DNA of 43,015 nt, taken from NCBI GenBank assembly GCA_902589705.1, contig CACITX010000006.1:1-43015 (forward strand), written 5' to 3'. Source of the DNA: an uncultured Pelagibacteraceae bacterium (lineage in GTDB: Bacteria; Pseudomonadota; Alphaproteobacteria; Pelagibacterales; Pelagibacteraceae). This document shows, one piece after another, positions 26,322 through 34,692 of the stretch. A program made the translations under genes and the position numbers. How positions within the stretch are numbered: position 1 is the stretch's first letter; every line of letters starts with the position of its first letter. The notes below the pieces were generated by a model. It had not been told where the DNA came from and did not search any database. It saw only the letters and a list, made by a program, of their open reading frames with translations.

Positions 26322-26788
26322 TATAATTTTGTTGGATTTGGTTGTCCTTTATAAACTTTTTCAGGATCAAACTTTTTTTCTTTTTCTTTAAACTCTAATT
26401 TAATTTCATCGGATTTTTCAATTTTCCCTAAAGGTATAGATCTGTAAAAACATGATTTATATCCCACATGGCAACTTGCTCCATTTCCTATATCTACTGA
26501 CATCCAAAGAGCGTCCTGATCATCATCAATTCTTAATTCAATTACCTTCTGAACAAACCCACTGGTTTTACCTTTTTGCCATAAAGCTTTTCTTGATCTA
26601 CTCCAATAGTGAGCTTCTTTTGTTTCTATAGTTTTTTTTAGCGCTTCCTGGTTCATATAACCATGCATTAAAAGTTCTCCAGTTGAACTATCTGTAGTGG
26701 TTACAGGAATTAAACCTTCAGCATCAAACTTAGGGGAAAGAAATTTTCCTTCTTCCACCTCAAAAACGTTTTCTCTCTTTTTAAACAT
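26321..26788 (-). CDS. hisI: Phosphoribosyl-AMP cyclohydrolase
   Basis: HisI opens the adenine ring of phosphoribosyl-AMP in the third step of histidine synthesis. The motifs seen are [40 protein letters not shown] (metal-binding aspartates) and [11 protein letters not shown] (metal-binding cysteines). I take the ATG at 26788 (155 residues), since the longer frame from 26830 adds a hydrophobic leader not found in HisI. It is not fused to HisE, as in other alphaproteobacteria. It diverges from folE with about 74 bases between starts and overlaps the oxygenase gene by one base. Confidence 0.93.
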   Translation of the reverse strand: MFKKRENVFEVEEGKFLSPKFDAEGLIPVTTTDSSTGELLMHGYMNQEALKKTIETKEAHYWSRSRKALWQKGKTSGFVQKVIELRIDDDQDALWMSVDIGNGASCHVGYKSCFYRSIPLGKIEKSDEIKLEFKEKEKKFDPEKVYKGQPNPTKL

Positions 26789-26862
26789 GAACGTAAAATA
26801 ATGAAAAAATGACAAAATAGCAATTTGCATTAGTTAAATATGTCCTATAAAAACATTAAAAT

Positions 26863-27471
26863 ATGAAATTAGTTAAAGATACTGAAAAAGATCTTATAAA
26901 AAAACCTCAAGTTACTGATAAGCAGGCAGAGGAAGCTTTTAAAACAATTTTAAAGTGGATAGGTGAAGATCCAAGTCGAGAAGGATTATTAGAAACTCCT
27001 AAAAGAGTAGTTAAAGCATTTAAAGAATATTTTAAAGGCTACAATCAAAATGCCGAGCAAGACCTTACCAAAACTTTCGGTGACGTAGAAGGTTATGATG
27101 ATATGGTCGTAGAAAAGAACATTACTTTAGAAAGCCATTGTGAACATCATATGGCTCCAATAATTGGGGTGGCACATGTAGCTTATATTCCTAATAAAAA
27201 AGTTGTTGGACTAAGTAAATTAGCAAGAACAGTAGAAATTTATTCAAAAAGATTACAAACTCAAGAAAGATTAACAATGCAAATAGCATCAACACTTATG
27301 AAAGCTTTAGATGCAAAAGGTGTTGCTGTTACTATTGATGCTGCGCATCAATGTATGACTATGAGAGGCATTAAAAAAGAGAGAGCAACAACAGTTACAA
27401 ATTATTTTTTGGGATCTTTTAAGGAAGATCTTAGCATTCAAAATAGATATTTAAGATATATAGCTAAATAG
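26863..27471 (+). CDS. folE: GTP cyclohydrolase I
   Basis: FolE converts GTP to dihydroneopterin triphosphate, the entry to folate and pterin synthesis. The 202-residue protein has the zinc and catalytic motifs [10 protein letters not shown] near residue 90, [17 protein letters not shown] near residue 115 and [10 protein letters not shown] near residue 166. Its stop directly precedes the acuI start. In Pseudomonas putida folE belongs, as far as I recall, to a light-induced set with photolyase, cryB and UfaM-type genes, so its position 3 kb from the cryB-like gene here may be meaningful. Confidence 0.96.
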   Translation: MKLVKDTEKDLIKKPQVTDKQAEEAFKTILKWIGEDPSREGLLETPKRVVKAFKEYFKGYNQNAEQDLTKTFGDVEGYDDMVVEKNITLESHCEHHMAPIIGVAHVAYIPNKKVVGLSKLARTVEIYSKRLQTQERLTMQIASTLMKALDAKGVAVTIDAAHQCMTMRGIKKERATTVTNYFLGSFKEDLSIQNRYLRYIAK

Positions 27472-28473
27472 ATGGCAAATAAATTTAAAGCCGTAGTAAT
27501 AGATAATCAAAACGAAAAATTTACAAGAGGTATTAAAGAAATTGACACTAGTCATTTAAAAGATGGAAATGTTTTAGTTAAAGTTGATTATTCAAGTTTA
27601 AACTACAAAGATGCTTTAATCTTAAATGATGGTGGAAAAATTGTAAGGAAATTTCCATTTGTTCCAGGAATTGATTTTACGGGCTCCGTAGTTGAAAGTG
27701 GAGATAGCAAGTTTCAAAAAGATGATAAAGTAATCTTAACTGGTTTTAGAGTTGGTGAAGCTTACTTTGGAGGTTTTTCACAATACGCTAAAGTGGATTC
27801 AAAATTTTTAATTAAGATACCTAAAGATCTAGATAGTAAAAAAGCTATGATGTTAGGTACAGCAGGATTCACAGCATTACTATGTTCTTTTGCAGTAAAA
27901 GCCAAAGAAGAATTATTGCTGGGTGAAAAAGTAAAAGATGTTTTAGTTACTGGAGCAACTGGCGGCGTAGGAAGTATTGCTGTAATGATTTTATCAAAAA
28001 TGGGATATGATGTTCATGCTGTAACAGGAAAAAAAGATAAGAACGATTATCTAAAAGATCTTGGAGCAAAAAATATAATTGATAGAAAAGAATTTGACGG
28101 GGAAAGTAAATTACTTGAAAAAGGTGTTTGGGATGGAGTTGTCGACACTGTAGGTGGTTTAGCATTAACAAAAATTTTTGCACAAACAAAACCAGGGGGA
28201 ATAGTTGCTGCTTGTGGTAATGCAGGCGGGATAAAAATTAATACCAATGTAATGCCGTTTATTATTAGAGGAGTTAAACTTTGGGGAATTGATTCGTCTG
28301 GATCTTCAATTAAAAGAAGAGAATTTGTTTGGGGGGAGGCTGCAAAACTTATTGATTTTTCAAAAGTACAATCTTTTACAAAAGAGCTTTCATTTACTGA
28401 GCTTCTAGATACTTATCCAAAACTTTTAAAAGGTGAATTTTTTGGAAGAGCGATAGTAAATCCTAATAAATAA
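27472..28473 (+). CDS. acuI: AcuI-type acrylyl-CoA reductase (YhdH/YhfP family)
   Basis: This is a zinc-independent medium-chain reductase of 333 residues with DYSSLNYKDALILND near residue 41, PGIDFTGSV, the NADPH motif VTGATGGVGSIAV near residue 161 and a YhdH-type WGIDS segment. AcuI reduces acryloyl-CoA to propionyl-CoA and protects cells from acrylate made during DMSP breakdown. That use is relevant to marine SAR11 bacteria, and its propionyl-CoA product would feed the PrpD step at the start of this window. The gene lies directly after folE and is followed by the LysR gene after 16 bases. A generic quinone-oxidoreductase role cannot be excluded. Confidence 0.82.
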   Translation: MANKFKAVVIDNQNEKFTRGIKEIDTSHLKDGNVLVKVDYSSLNYKDALILNDGGKIVRKFPFVPGIDFTGSVVESGDSKFQKDDKVILTGFRVGEAYFGGFSQYAKVDSKFLIKIPKDLDSKKAMMLGTAGFTALLCSFAVKAKEELLLGEKVKDVLVTGATGGVGSIAVMILSKMGYDVHAVTGKKDKNDYLKDLGAKNIIDRKEFDGESKLLEKGVWDGVVDTVGGLALTKIFAQTKPGGIVAACGNAGGIKINTNVMPFIIRGVKLWGIDSSGSSIKRREFVWGEAAKLIDFSKVQSFTKELSFTELLDTYPKLLKGEFFGRAIVNPNK

Positions 28474-28489
28474 ATTATAATTACGTTAA

Positions 28490-29380
28490 ATGGATTGGGA
28501 TAAATTAAAAATTTTTCATACTGTAGCTGAAGCTTCTAGTTTTACAAAAGCTTCCACAATTTTAAACTTAAGCCAATCTGCTATTAGTCGCCAAATTCAG
28601 GCATTAGAGAGTGATTTAAAAGTTCAATTATTTGAAAGACATGCAAGAGGATTAGTTCTCACAGAAAATGGTGATTACTTATTTAAATCTGCCCATGAAA
28701 TTATCAGCAAATTAAAAGACGTCGAAACTAATTTAAGCGGCCATAAAGATAGATTAAATGGAAAACTGATTGTAACAACAGTTGTAAGTTTTGGTACTAC
28801 CTGGCTTACGCCACGAATAAAAGAATTTATGGATCTTCATCCTGAAATAGAAATAGAATTAATTTTTGACGATAAAGAACTTGATTTAAGCACCCGTCAA
28901 GCAGATGTAGCTATTCGAATGAGAAGACCTAAGCAATTAAACTTAATTCAGAAAAAATTCGTAGATTTCAATTATCATATATACGGCTCTAATGAATATT
29001 TAGAAAAAAACGGTTATCCAAAAAATTTAAAAGATTTAGATAAACATAAATTTATTACTTACGGAAGAGGAGCTCCGTCACCAGTTTACAACCCTGATTG
29101 GGTATTAAAAATTGGAACTAAAGAAGGAAAAAAAAGAAAATCTATGATGAAAGTAAATAGTGTTTATGGATTATTATTAGCAGTTCAAAGTGGAGTTGGT
29201 TTAGCTGCTTTGCCAGATTATATTGCTCATGGAGTAAGCAATATAACAAAAGTTTTACCAGACGAGCCAGGTAAGCCAACCGAAACTCACTTTGTTTATC
29301 CTGCTTCATTAAAAAATAATGCAAGACTTGTTGCATTTAGAAACTTTCTTTTTACAAAGGTCAATGAATGGAAATTCTAA
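28490..29380 (+). CDS. LysR family transcriptional regulator
   Basis: The 296-residue regulator has the N-terminal winged helix (LKIFHTVAEASSFTKAS, then LNLSQSAISRQIQALE, residues 5-44) and a periplasmic-binding-protein-like effector domain from about residue 90. It is the second transcriptional element visible beside acuI and lies 16 bases downstream on the same strand, an arrangement compatible with control of acuI or folE. LysR genes are often divergent from their targets, so this is not typical. Its 3' end overlaps the rseP start by 13 bases. Confidence 0.88.
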   Translation: MDWDKLKIFHTVAEASSFTKASTILNLSQSAISRQIQALESDLKVQLFERHARGLVLTENGDYLFKSAHEIISKLKDVETNLSGHKDRLNGKLIVTTVVSFGTTWLTPRIKEFMDLHPEIEIELIFDDKELDLSTRQADVAIRMRRPKQLNLIQKKFVDFNYHIYGSNEYLEKNGYPKNLKDLDKHKFITYGRGAPSPVYNPDWVLKIGTKEGKKRKSMMKVNSVYGLLLAVQSGVGLAALPDYIAHGVSNITKVLPDEPGKPTETHFVYPASLKNNARLVAFRNFLFTKVNEWKF

Positions 29381-30486
29381 TATCTTTTATAATTCCTTTC
29401 CTAATCTTACTAACTGTTGTTGTCTTTGTTCATGAATATGGACATTATTATTTTGCTAAGAAGTATGGTGTAGGTGTAACAGATTTTTCTATCGGATTTG
29501 GAAAAGAAATATTTGGATTTAATGATAAATCAGGCACAAGATGGAAATTTTGCGCAATTCCATTAGGTGGATATGTAAAGTTTTTTGGAGATAGAAATGT
29601 TTTTAGCCAAACAGAGCAAGAGCAGCTTTTAAAAGAATACAATAAAGAAGATCAGCAAAAATTATTTGTTGTAAAACCTTTATACCAAAGATCATTGATT
29701 GTAGCCGCAGGTCCATTTGCTAATTTTATATTAGCAATTTTTATTTTTGCATTAATTTATATGTTTGCCGGTAAAGATTTCACACCAGCTCAAATTCAAG
29801 AAGTACAACCGGAAAGTCCAGCATATGTTGCAGGTATAAAATCTGGAGATGTAATAAAAAGTATTAATGGTAAAGAGGTAAAAAGTATAATGGAAGTATC
29901 TGCTTTCATAAATGCTTCATCCTCAGAGGTTATTGATATTTCTATTTTTAGAAATGATAGAGAAATGACTTTTAGCGTAAAGCCAAAATTTATTGATGGT
30001 GAGGATACATTAGGTAATAAAATAAATAAGAAAATAATTGGTATTCAAATAGCTCCATTAAATGAAGAAATTAAAAGAGAGAGACTAGGGCCCGCTACTG
30101 CTTTATTTTATGCAGTTAAAGAAACATGGTTTGTGATAGATGCATCGTGGAGTTTTATAATTTCATTAATTAAAGGAACCGGAGACACCTCTCAATTAGG
30201 TGGACCAATTAAAATTGCAAAAATAACGGGTCAAGTTGCTAAATTTGGTGTTGTAGCGTTCTTGAGTATTATGGCCTATATTTCAATTAGCCTTGGTTTT
30301 ATTAATCTTTTCCCAATACCGATGTTAGACGGAGGACACTTAATGTTTTACGCATTTGAAAAAGTATTAGGTAGACCTTTAACTCAAAAAACTCAGGAAG
30401 GTTTTTTTCGAATCGGGTTGTTTTTGCTGCTTTCTTTAATGTTTTTTACCACATTCAACGATCTTAAGGATTTAGGCTTATTTTAA
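29368..30486 (+). CDS. rseP: RIP metalloprotease RseP (site-2 protease family)
   Basis: This membrane zinc protease cuts transmembrane segments, such as anti-sigma factor RseA or signal peptides. The catalytic HExxH motif is HEYGH (22-26). A single PDZ domain follows (IKSGDVIKSINGKEV, about residues 153-167), and the third ligand is in NLFPIPMLDGGH near the C-terminus. About four transmembrane helices are visible. The length of 372 residues suits a one-PDZ alphaproteobacterial form. In many alphaproteobacteria rseP lies between dxr and bamA, but here it follows a LysR gene with a 13-base overlap and precedes an HU fragment. Confidence 0.92.
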   Translation: MEILISFIIPFLILLTVVVFVHEYGHYYFAKKYGVGVTDFSIGFGKEIFGFNDKSGTRWKFCAIPLGGYVKFFGDRNVFSQTEQEQLLKEYNKEDQQKLFVVKPLYQRSLIVAAGPFANFILAIFIFALIYMFAGKDFTPAQIQEVQPESPAYVAGIKSGDVIKSINGKEVKSIMEVSAFINASSSEVIDISIFRNDREMTFSVKPKFIDGEDTLGNKINKKIIGIQIAPLNEEIKRERLGPATALFYAVKETWFVIDASWSFIISLIKGTGDTSQLGGPIKIAKITGQVAKFGVVAFLSIMAYISISLGFINLFPIPMLDGGHLMFYAFEKVLGRPLTQKTQEGFFRIGLFLLLSLMFFTTFNDLKDLGLF

Positions 30487-30502
30487 GCCATTTATCATCA
30501 TC

Positions 30503-30597
30503 AAAAAAGCCAATAAAATCAATACTTTTAAGCCTACAAGATGTTGTGTTAACATTTATGTGAAACACTAAAAAAATGTTGATTTTATTGGTTTTTT
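30503..30597. repeat. Long inverted repeat between rseP and the HU fragment
   Basis: The arms 30510-30522 and 30579-30591 (CCAATAAAATCAA and its complement) are a perfect 13-base match. They are extended by six A/T pairs after a one-base bulge (30509). A 56-base interior holds a smaller hairpin (GTGTT 30546-30550 with AACAC 30564-30568). The 3' arm ends in a T-run, so it could be a rho-independent terminator with an unusually long loop, or an RNA element in the HU leader. Confidence 0.6.
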
Positions 30598-30632
30598 ATA
30601 GAGATTAGAAATTAACCAAAAAGGGGCATAAA

Positions 30633-30745
30633 ATGAATAAAAAACAACTAGTAGCAAAAATATCGTCTACTTTGGGTCAAAGTAAAGCTGATGCTGAAAG
30701 AACATTTGATTCAATAACGACAATTATTTTAGATGCGTTGAAGAA
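30633..30745 (+). pseudogene. HU-family DNA-binding protein, 5' fragment
   Basis: The first 38 codons encode an HU N-terminus (MNKKQLVAKISSTLGQSK, DAERTFDSI, LDALKK). A purine-rich AAAGGGG lies before the ATG. After the lysines, where HU should continue with GD and the DNA-binding arm, the DNA switches to the interior of an ammonium transporter gene in another reading frame. The frame runs on as unrelated peptide to a stop at 30878 (81 residues in all). The HU beta-arm and C-terminal helix are missing, so no functional HU can be made. A real deletion or an assembly join are both possible. Confidence 0.8.
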
Positions 30746-31741
30746 GGTGGATATATTGGAACATTTACGCCATGGAGTGATGGATCAAAACTTGAGACAG
30801 GTTATTCAGATGGTTCTGATTGGTTTTTCCAAATGGTGTTCTGTGCCACTACAATGTCAATCGTATCTGGTACGTTAGCTGAGAGAATTAAGATCTGGCC
30901 ATTTTTCTTATTTGCTGCAATTCTAACTGGAATTATTTATCCAATTTCAATGGGTTGGCAGTGGGGTGGTGGCTGGTTATCCGTTGCTGGTTTCTCAGAC
31001 TTTGCTGGTTCTACACTAGTACACGCTGCTGGAGGAGCTGCTGCTTTGGCTGGTGCTATCGTTCTTGGTGCTAGATCAGGAAGATTTTCTAGTAGAGGAG
31101 AAGCTAAGCCAATGGCGCCTTTTGCGGCATCATCAATTCCATTAGCAACCTTAGGAGTATTTATACTTTGGTTAGGTTGGTTCGGTTTTAATGGTGGATC
31201 GCAATTAGCCGCTGGAACACTTGAAGACGTGTCTTCAGTTGCAACAATTTATATCAATACGAACTTAGCTGCAGGTGGCGGTGTTTTAGCTGCTGCAACT
31301 GTATCAAGAGTAATTGGTGGTAAAACTGACGTAGTAATGATGCTTAACGGTGCAATAGCTGGATTAGTAGGTATTACGGCTGAACCATTAACACCAAGTC
31401 CGTTAGCTGCAATCTTCATTGGAGCGATAGCTGGAGTACTAATGTACTTCTCAACGAAACTATTGTTCAAAATGAAAATTGACGACGTAGTAGGTGCTAT
31501 ACCAGCACACTTAGTAGCTGGTGTATGGGGTACATTAGCAGTGCCATTAACAAACGGTGATGTTTCTTTCGGAGCACAATTCTTAGGAACTATCTCAGTA
31601 GTGGTATTCGTATTTGTAGTCTCGTTTATTGTTTTCTTAATTATGAAAAATACAGTTGGATTAAGAATAAGCAAAGAAGCTGAAAGACTAGGAACTGACA
31701 AAGCAGAAGTTGGTGTAATAGCTTACGGTATAAGAGACTAA
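30743..31741 (+). pseudogene. amt: Ammonium transporter, 5'-truncated copy
   Basis: In this frame the sequence begins EGGYIGTFTPWSDG and matches the intact transporter downstream from its residue 98 to the end with no net length change (332 codons each). It keeps all later transporter motifs (RIKIWPFFLF, GWQWGGGWL, DFAGSTLVHAAGGAAAL, DDVVGAIPAHL). The first 97 residues, holding the signal peptide and the first two helices, are absent. They are replaced by an HU gene fragment in another frame. Translation could restart at the ATG at 30833, but the product would lack helices and should not form a normal trimeric channel. The codons look intact, suggesting a recent loss. Confidence 0.85.
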
Positions 31742-31776
31742 ATTAAAATTCCCTCCCTCGTTAGTTGGGAAAAATT

Positions 31777-31812
31777 ATAAGGCCTGGTTCGGTTCCCCCG
31801 TCCAGGCCTTAT
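31777..31812 (+). terminator. Terminator hairpin after the truncated amt copy
   Basis: A GC-rich stem (AAGGCCTGG 31779-31787 with CCAGGCCTT 31802-31810, extended by A/T pairs) has a 14-base loop. It is followed by ATTTATTTTA rather than a pure U-run. A smaller stem just before it (31748-31755 with 31766-31773) may assist. It separates the truncated copy from the intact transporter. Confidence 0.75.
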
Positions 31813-31894
31813 TTATTTTACAAAGCTCGTATGCATATAAATCATGCTTCAAAACTTCAAAATTTGATATCAAATCAAAAAAAAAGGGGGAAAC

Positions 31895-33184
31895 ATGAAA
31901 AAATTAACTTTCATTTTTTTAGGTTGTATTTCTGCAATATTCATTAGCACTCAAAGCTTTGCAGAAACTACAATGTCTCAAGAGGGACAATATATTTTTA
32001 ACTCATTAGGATTTTATTTAGGTGGTGTACTAGTTGCTTTTATGGCTGCAGGTTTCTGTATGCTTGAAAGTGGATTGGTGACAACTAAAAGTGTATCGAC
32101 GATTGCAGCGAAAAATATAGGTAAATTCGCAATTTGTTCACTCGTATTTTTCTTAGTAGGTTATAATTTAGCCTACGGCGTACCTGAGGGTGGTTACGTG
32201 GGATCATTTACTATATGGACAGACTCATCTGATGCTGAAACAGGTTATTCAGGTTATTCAGATTGGTTCTTTCAAACGATGTTCGTTTGTGCAACAGCTT
32301 CAATTGTTTCAGGAGCAGTAGCTGAGAGAATTAAGATCTGGCCATTCTTTATTTTTGCAGCAATTATGGCAGGGGTAATTTATCCAATTTCTATGGGCTG
32401 GCAATGGGGAGGCGGCTGGTTAGCTAGCAGCGGATTCTCAGATTTTGCTGGTTCAACATTAGTTCATGGATGTGGTGGAGCAGCTGCACTAGCCGGGGTA
32501 ATAGTTTTAGGTGCAAGAGAAGGAAGATTTGGTAAAAGGGGAGAAAAGAAGTCTATGCAACCATTTGCAGCTTCAAGTATTCCGTTAGTTACACTTGGAA
32601 CATTTTTACTTTGGTTTGGCTGGTTTGGATTTAATGGTTTTAGCCAGTTAGCTATGGGAACATTTGATGACGTAAATGCCATTTCAAAAATTGCAGTAAA
32701 CACTCACTTAGCTGGCGCAGCAGGTACTTTTACTGGTGCAGCATTGACAAGGTTAATAGGTGGCAAAACCGATATTGTTATGATGTTAAATGGAGCCTTA
32801 GCAGGACTTGTTGCCATTACTGCAGAACCTTTAACTCCAGGACCAATTACTGCAATGATAATTGGATCTGTTGGAGCGATCATAATGTACTTTGGTACAA
32901 AAATGTTAGAAAGTTATGGCTTAGATGATGTAGTTGGCGCAATACCAGTACACATGTTTGCTGGAATTTTTGGAACATTAGTAGTTCCATTAACTAATTC
33001 AGATACATCTTTTGGTACACAATTTATTGGAACTGCCTCAGTATGTATTTTTAGCTTTGTTTTATCTTGGGCTACTTTTACTGCTCTTAAATCAACTATT
33101 GGATTAAGAATAAGTAAAGCAGCTGAAAAATTAGGAACAGATAAAGCTGAAGTTGGTGTGACTGCATATTCTATAAGAGACTAA
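31895..33184 (+). CDS. amt: Ammonium transporter, intact
   Basis: The 429-residue Amt/Rh channel takes up ammonium. A signal peptide (residues 1-23, ending SFAET) is followed by eleven predicted helices. The motifs are FMAAGFCMLESG (selectivity-filter region), ERIKIWPFFIFAA, WGGGWLASSGFSDFAGSTLVHGCGGAAAL with the pore histidine (His in VHGCG), and DDVVGAIPVHMFAG with the second histidine. An AAAAGGGGG sequence upstream of the ATG acts as the ribosome binding site. A strong terminator follows at 33202. The truncated sister gene directly upstream is about 70% similar, so a former tandem pair is evident. No glnK is nearby. Confidence 0.96.
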   Translation: MKKLTFIFLGCISAIFISTQSFAETTMSQEGQYIFNSLGFYLGGVLVAFMAAGFCMLESGLVTTKSVSTIAAKNIGKFAICSLVFFLVGYNLAYGVPEGGYVGSFTIWTDSSDAETGYSGYSDWFFQTMFVCATASIVSGAVAERIKIWPFFIFAAIMAGVIYPISMGWQWGGGWLASSGFSDFAGSTLVHGCGGAAALAGVIVLGAREGRFGKRGEKKSMQPFAASSIPLVTLGTFLLWFGWFGFNGFSQLAMGTFDDVNAISKIAVNTHLAGAAGTFTGAALTRLIGGKTDIVMMLNGALAGLVAITAEPLTPGPITAMIIGSVGAIIMYFGTKMLESYGLDDVVGAIPVHMFAGIFGTLVVPLTNSDTSFGTQFIGTASVCIFSFVLSWATFTALKSTIGLRISKAAEKLGTDKAEVGVTAYSIRD

Positions 33185-33201
33185 AATAAATTATATAAAT
33201 T

Positions 33202-33228
33202 AAAGGCCCGATTTATCGGGCCTTTTTT
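33202..33228 (+). terminator. Rho-independent terminator after amt
   Basis: A perfect 10-base stem (AAAGGCCCGA 33202-33211 with TCGGGCCTTT 33216-33225) with loop TTTA is followed by a six-T run. Its last two bases overlap the stop codon of the convergent gene at 33227. It may work in both directions. Confidence 0.95.
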
Positions 33229-34255
33229 ATTTCTCATTATCTTCCCAAATTTTGTTCCAATTAATATTTGGTGATAAACCAAAGATAGAGTTAACATTTG
33301 TACAATGCATCGCCAAAGAGGGTATTGGTGAAATACACAATTCTTTTTCAAAAATTTTATGCAGAGGTGTTTCGAAAGGCGTATGTTCGTTTTCAGACAT
33401 GTTTAATAATTCAGCATAGTATTTTTCAATTAAATGTTTGCTTGTTAAAAATGTAAGAAGACATTCATTTATAGTTCTCCAATGATATTTATTACCAACA
33501 AAAATATTAGAATTTTCTAATTTTTTGTAAAGGTAAGGATAGTCAACAGGGCAAATAAATAACTCTTTATCTAATTGAGAAGAAATTTTTTCATATGAAC
33601 TAATTATTTCAAAAATACTCTCTTTTTTATGAATATAATCATCTTCTATGAAATAAACTAAATCTTCAGATTTCTCTTTCGCAATTTTAAATGAAGTTAA
33701 AATACTGGCCATTGTAGCCTTCATATTATTCTCAATGATTGGATTATTTTTGTTTAAAGTTTTAATCTGATTGAATTTATCAATATTAAGATCAATTATT
33801 TCAAAATCTAGGTTTTCAGCTGCTAATTTATTTTTAATTTTTTCTTTGTCTTCTTTTTTAGAATTAAAATCGACTATAAAAATCTTAATTTTAATTTTTT
33901 TAAGCACATCTTTATTAAAATTTAAACTATTGATAACTGAATTAATAGTTCTGAATGTGTATTCAGATTTTTCTTTTTCAAATACTCTTCTTTTATTTTG
34001 TGTAACTAAATTTACAGATGTGCAAGTTTTAATAATCAAATCCAAAGATTTAACTGGTCTAGTAATTTTGATTTCACCTAATGGGATGGAAATACTGTTT
34101 ACACCTAACTTTGAGAGATTTTTATTAGCTAGTTTATCAGAGGTTGGTATATATAAGTTGGATTGATCTATAATTTCAAAACCAATAATTCTACATAATT
34201 TTATAAAAAGCTTTTTTAAAAAATTAGGTTTTTTTATATTCTCTATTTTTTTCAT
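33227..34255 (-). CDS. Glycosyltransferase-like hypothetical protein
   Basis: The 342-residue protein is not firmly assigned. The middle part has a GT-A-like organisation: KSLDLIIKTCTSVN, a strand IKIFIVDFNSKKED, then an acidic VYFIEDDYIHKKE motif near residue 200 that resembles the DxD metal site of GT-A glycosyltransferases. C-terminal KYHWRTINECLLTFLTSK and a conserved HCTN segment follow. A basic N-terminus (KKPNFLKKLFIKLCRIIG) may attach it to the membrane. It converges with amt and diverges from the rhodanese gene. A role in surface sugar synthesis is only a suggestion. Confidence 0.5.
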   Translation of the reverse strand: MKKIENIKKPNFLKKLFIKLCRIIGFEIIDQSNLYIPTSDKLANKNLSKLGVNSISIPLGEIKITRPVKSLDLIIKTCTSVNLVTQNKRRVFEKEKSEYTFRTINSVINSLNFNKDVLKKIKIKIFIVDFNSKKEDKEKIKNKLAAENLDFEIIDLNIDKFNQIKTLNKNNPIIENNMKATMASILTSFKIAKEKSEDLVYFIEDDYIHKKESIFEIISSYEKISSQLDKELFICPVDYPYLYKKLENSNIFVGNKYHWRTINECLLTFLTSKHLIEKYYAELLNMSENEHTPFETPLHKIFEKELCISPIPSLAMHCTNVNSIFGLSPNINWNKIWEDNEK

Positions 34256-34293
34256 TTTACTAAATTATATATATTAGTTTATATTGATCTTCT

Positions 34294-34692
34294 ATGAACA
34301 TTAAATCATCTCAAAAATTAGTTGAGGAAGCTAATAAAAGTATTGAAACTTTAAAAGCTGAAGAGGTTAAAAAATTAGCTGAAAACAAAGAAATTACTTT
34401 GATTGATGTGAGAGATATCAGAGAACTATGGAAAGAAGGGACAATAGAAAATTCAAAACATATTCCAAGAGGAATGCTAGAGTTTTGGTTAGATCCTGAG
34501 AGTTCTTACTACAAGTCTAATAAAATAAAAGATTTAAAAAAGATAGTTTTATTTTGCGCCCTTGGTCTAAGATCAGCTCTTGCTACAAAATCATTAGTAG
34601 ACATGGGGTTTAAAAATGTAGCACATGTTGATGGTGGATTTGATGCCCTAAAAAAAGGTGGATTGAAAGTTATAGAAAAAGAAAAAAAATAA
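34294..34692 (+). CDS. Rhodanese-like domain protein
   Basis: The 132-residue single-domain protein has the rhodanese active-site loop CALGLRS (Cys88 as the catalytic thiol) with LIDVRDIRELWKEGTIENSKHIPRG near residues 36-60. It probably transfers sulfane sulfur, but the acceptor is unknown. mnmA (tRNA thiolation) lies 2.7 kb downstream and could be a recipient, which is only a guess. It converges with the DsbA-like gene with no gap between the stops. Confidence 0.88.
   Translation: MNIKSSQKLVEEANKSIETLKAEEVKKLAENKEITLIDVRDIRELWKEGTIENSKHIPRGMLEFWLDPESSYYKSNKIKDLKKIVLFCALGLRSALATKSLVDMGFKNVAHVDGGFDALKKGGLKVIEKEKK

Noticed and set aside
31249-31701. A 150-codon minus-strand frame opposite the truncated transporter.
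   Set aside because: It mirrors the codon pattern of the transporter and resembles no protein family.
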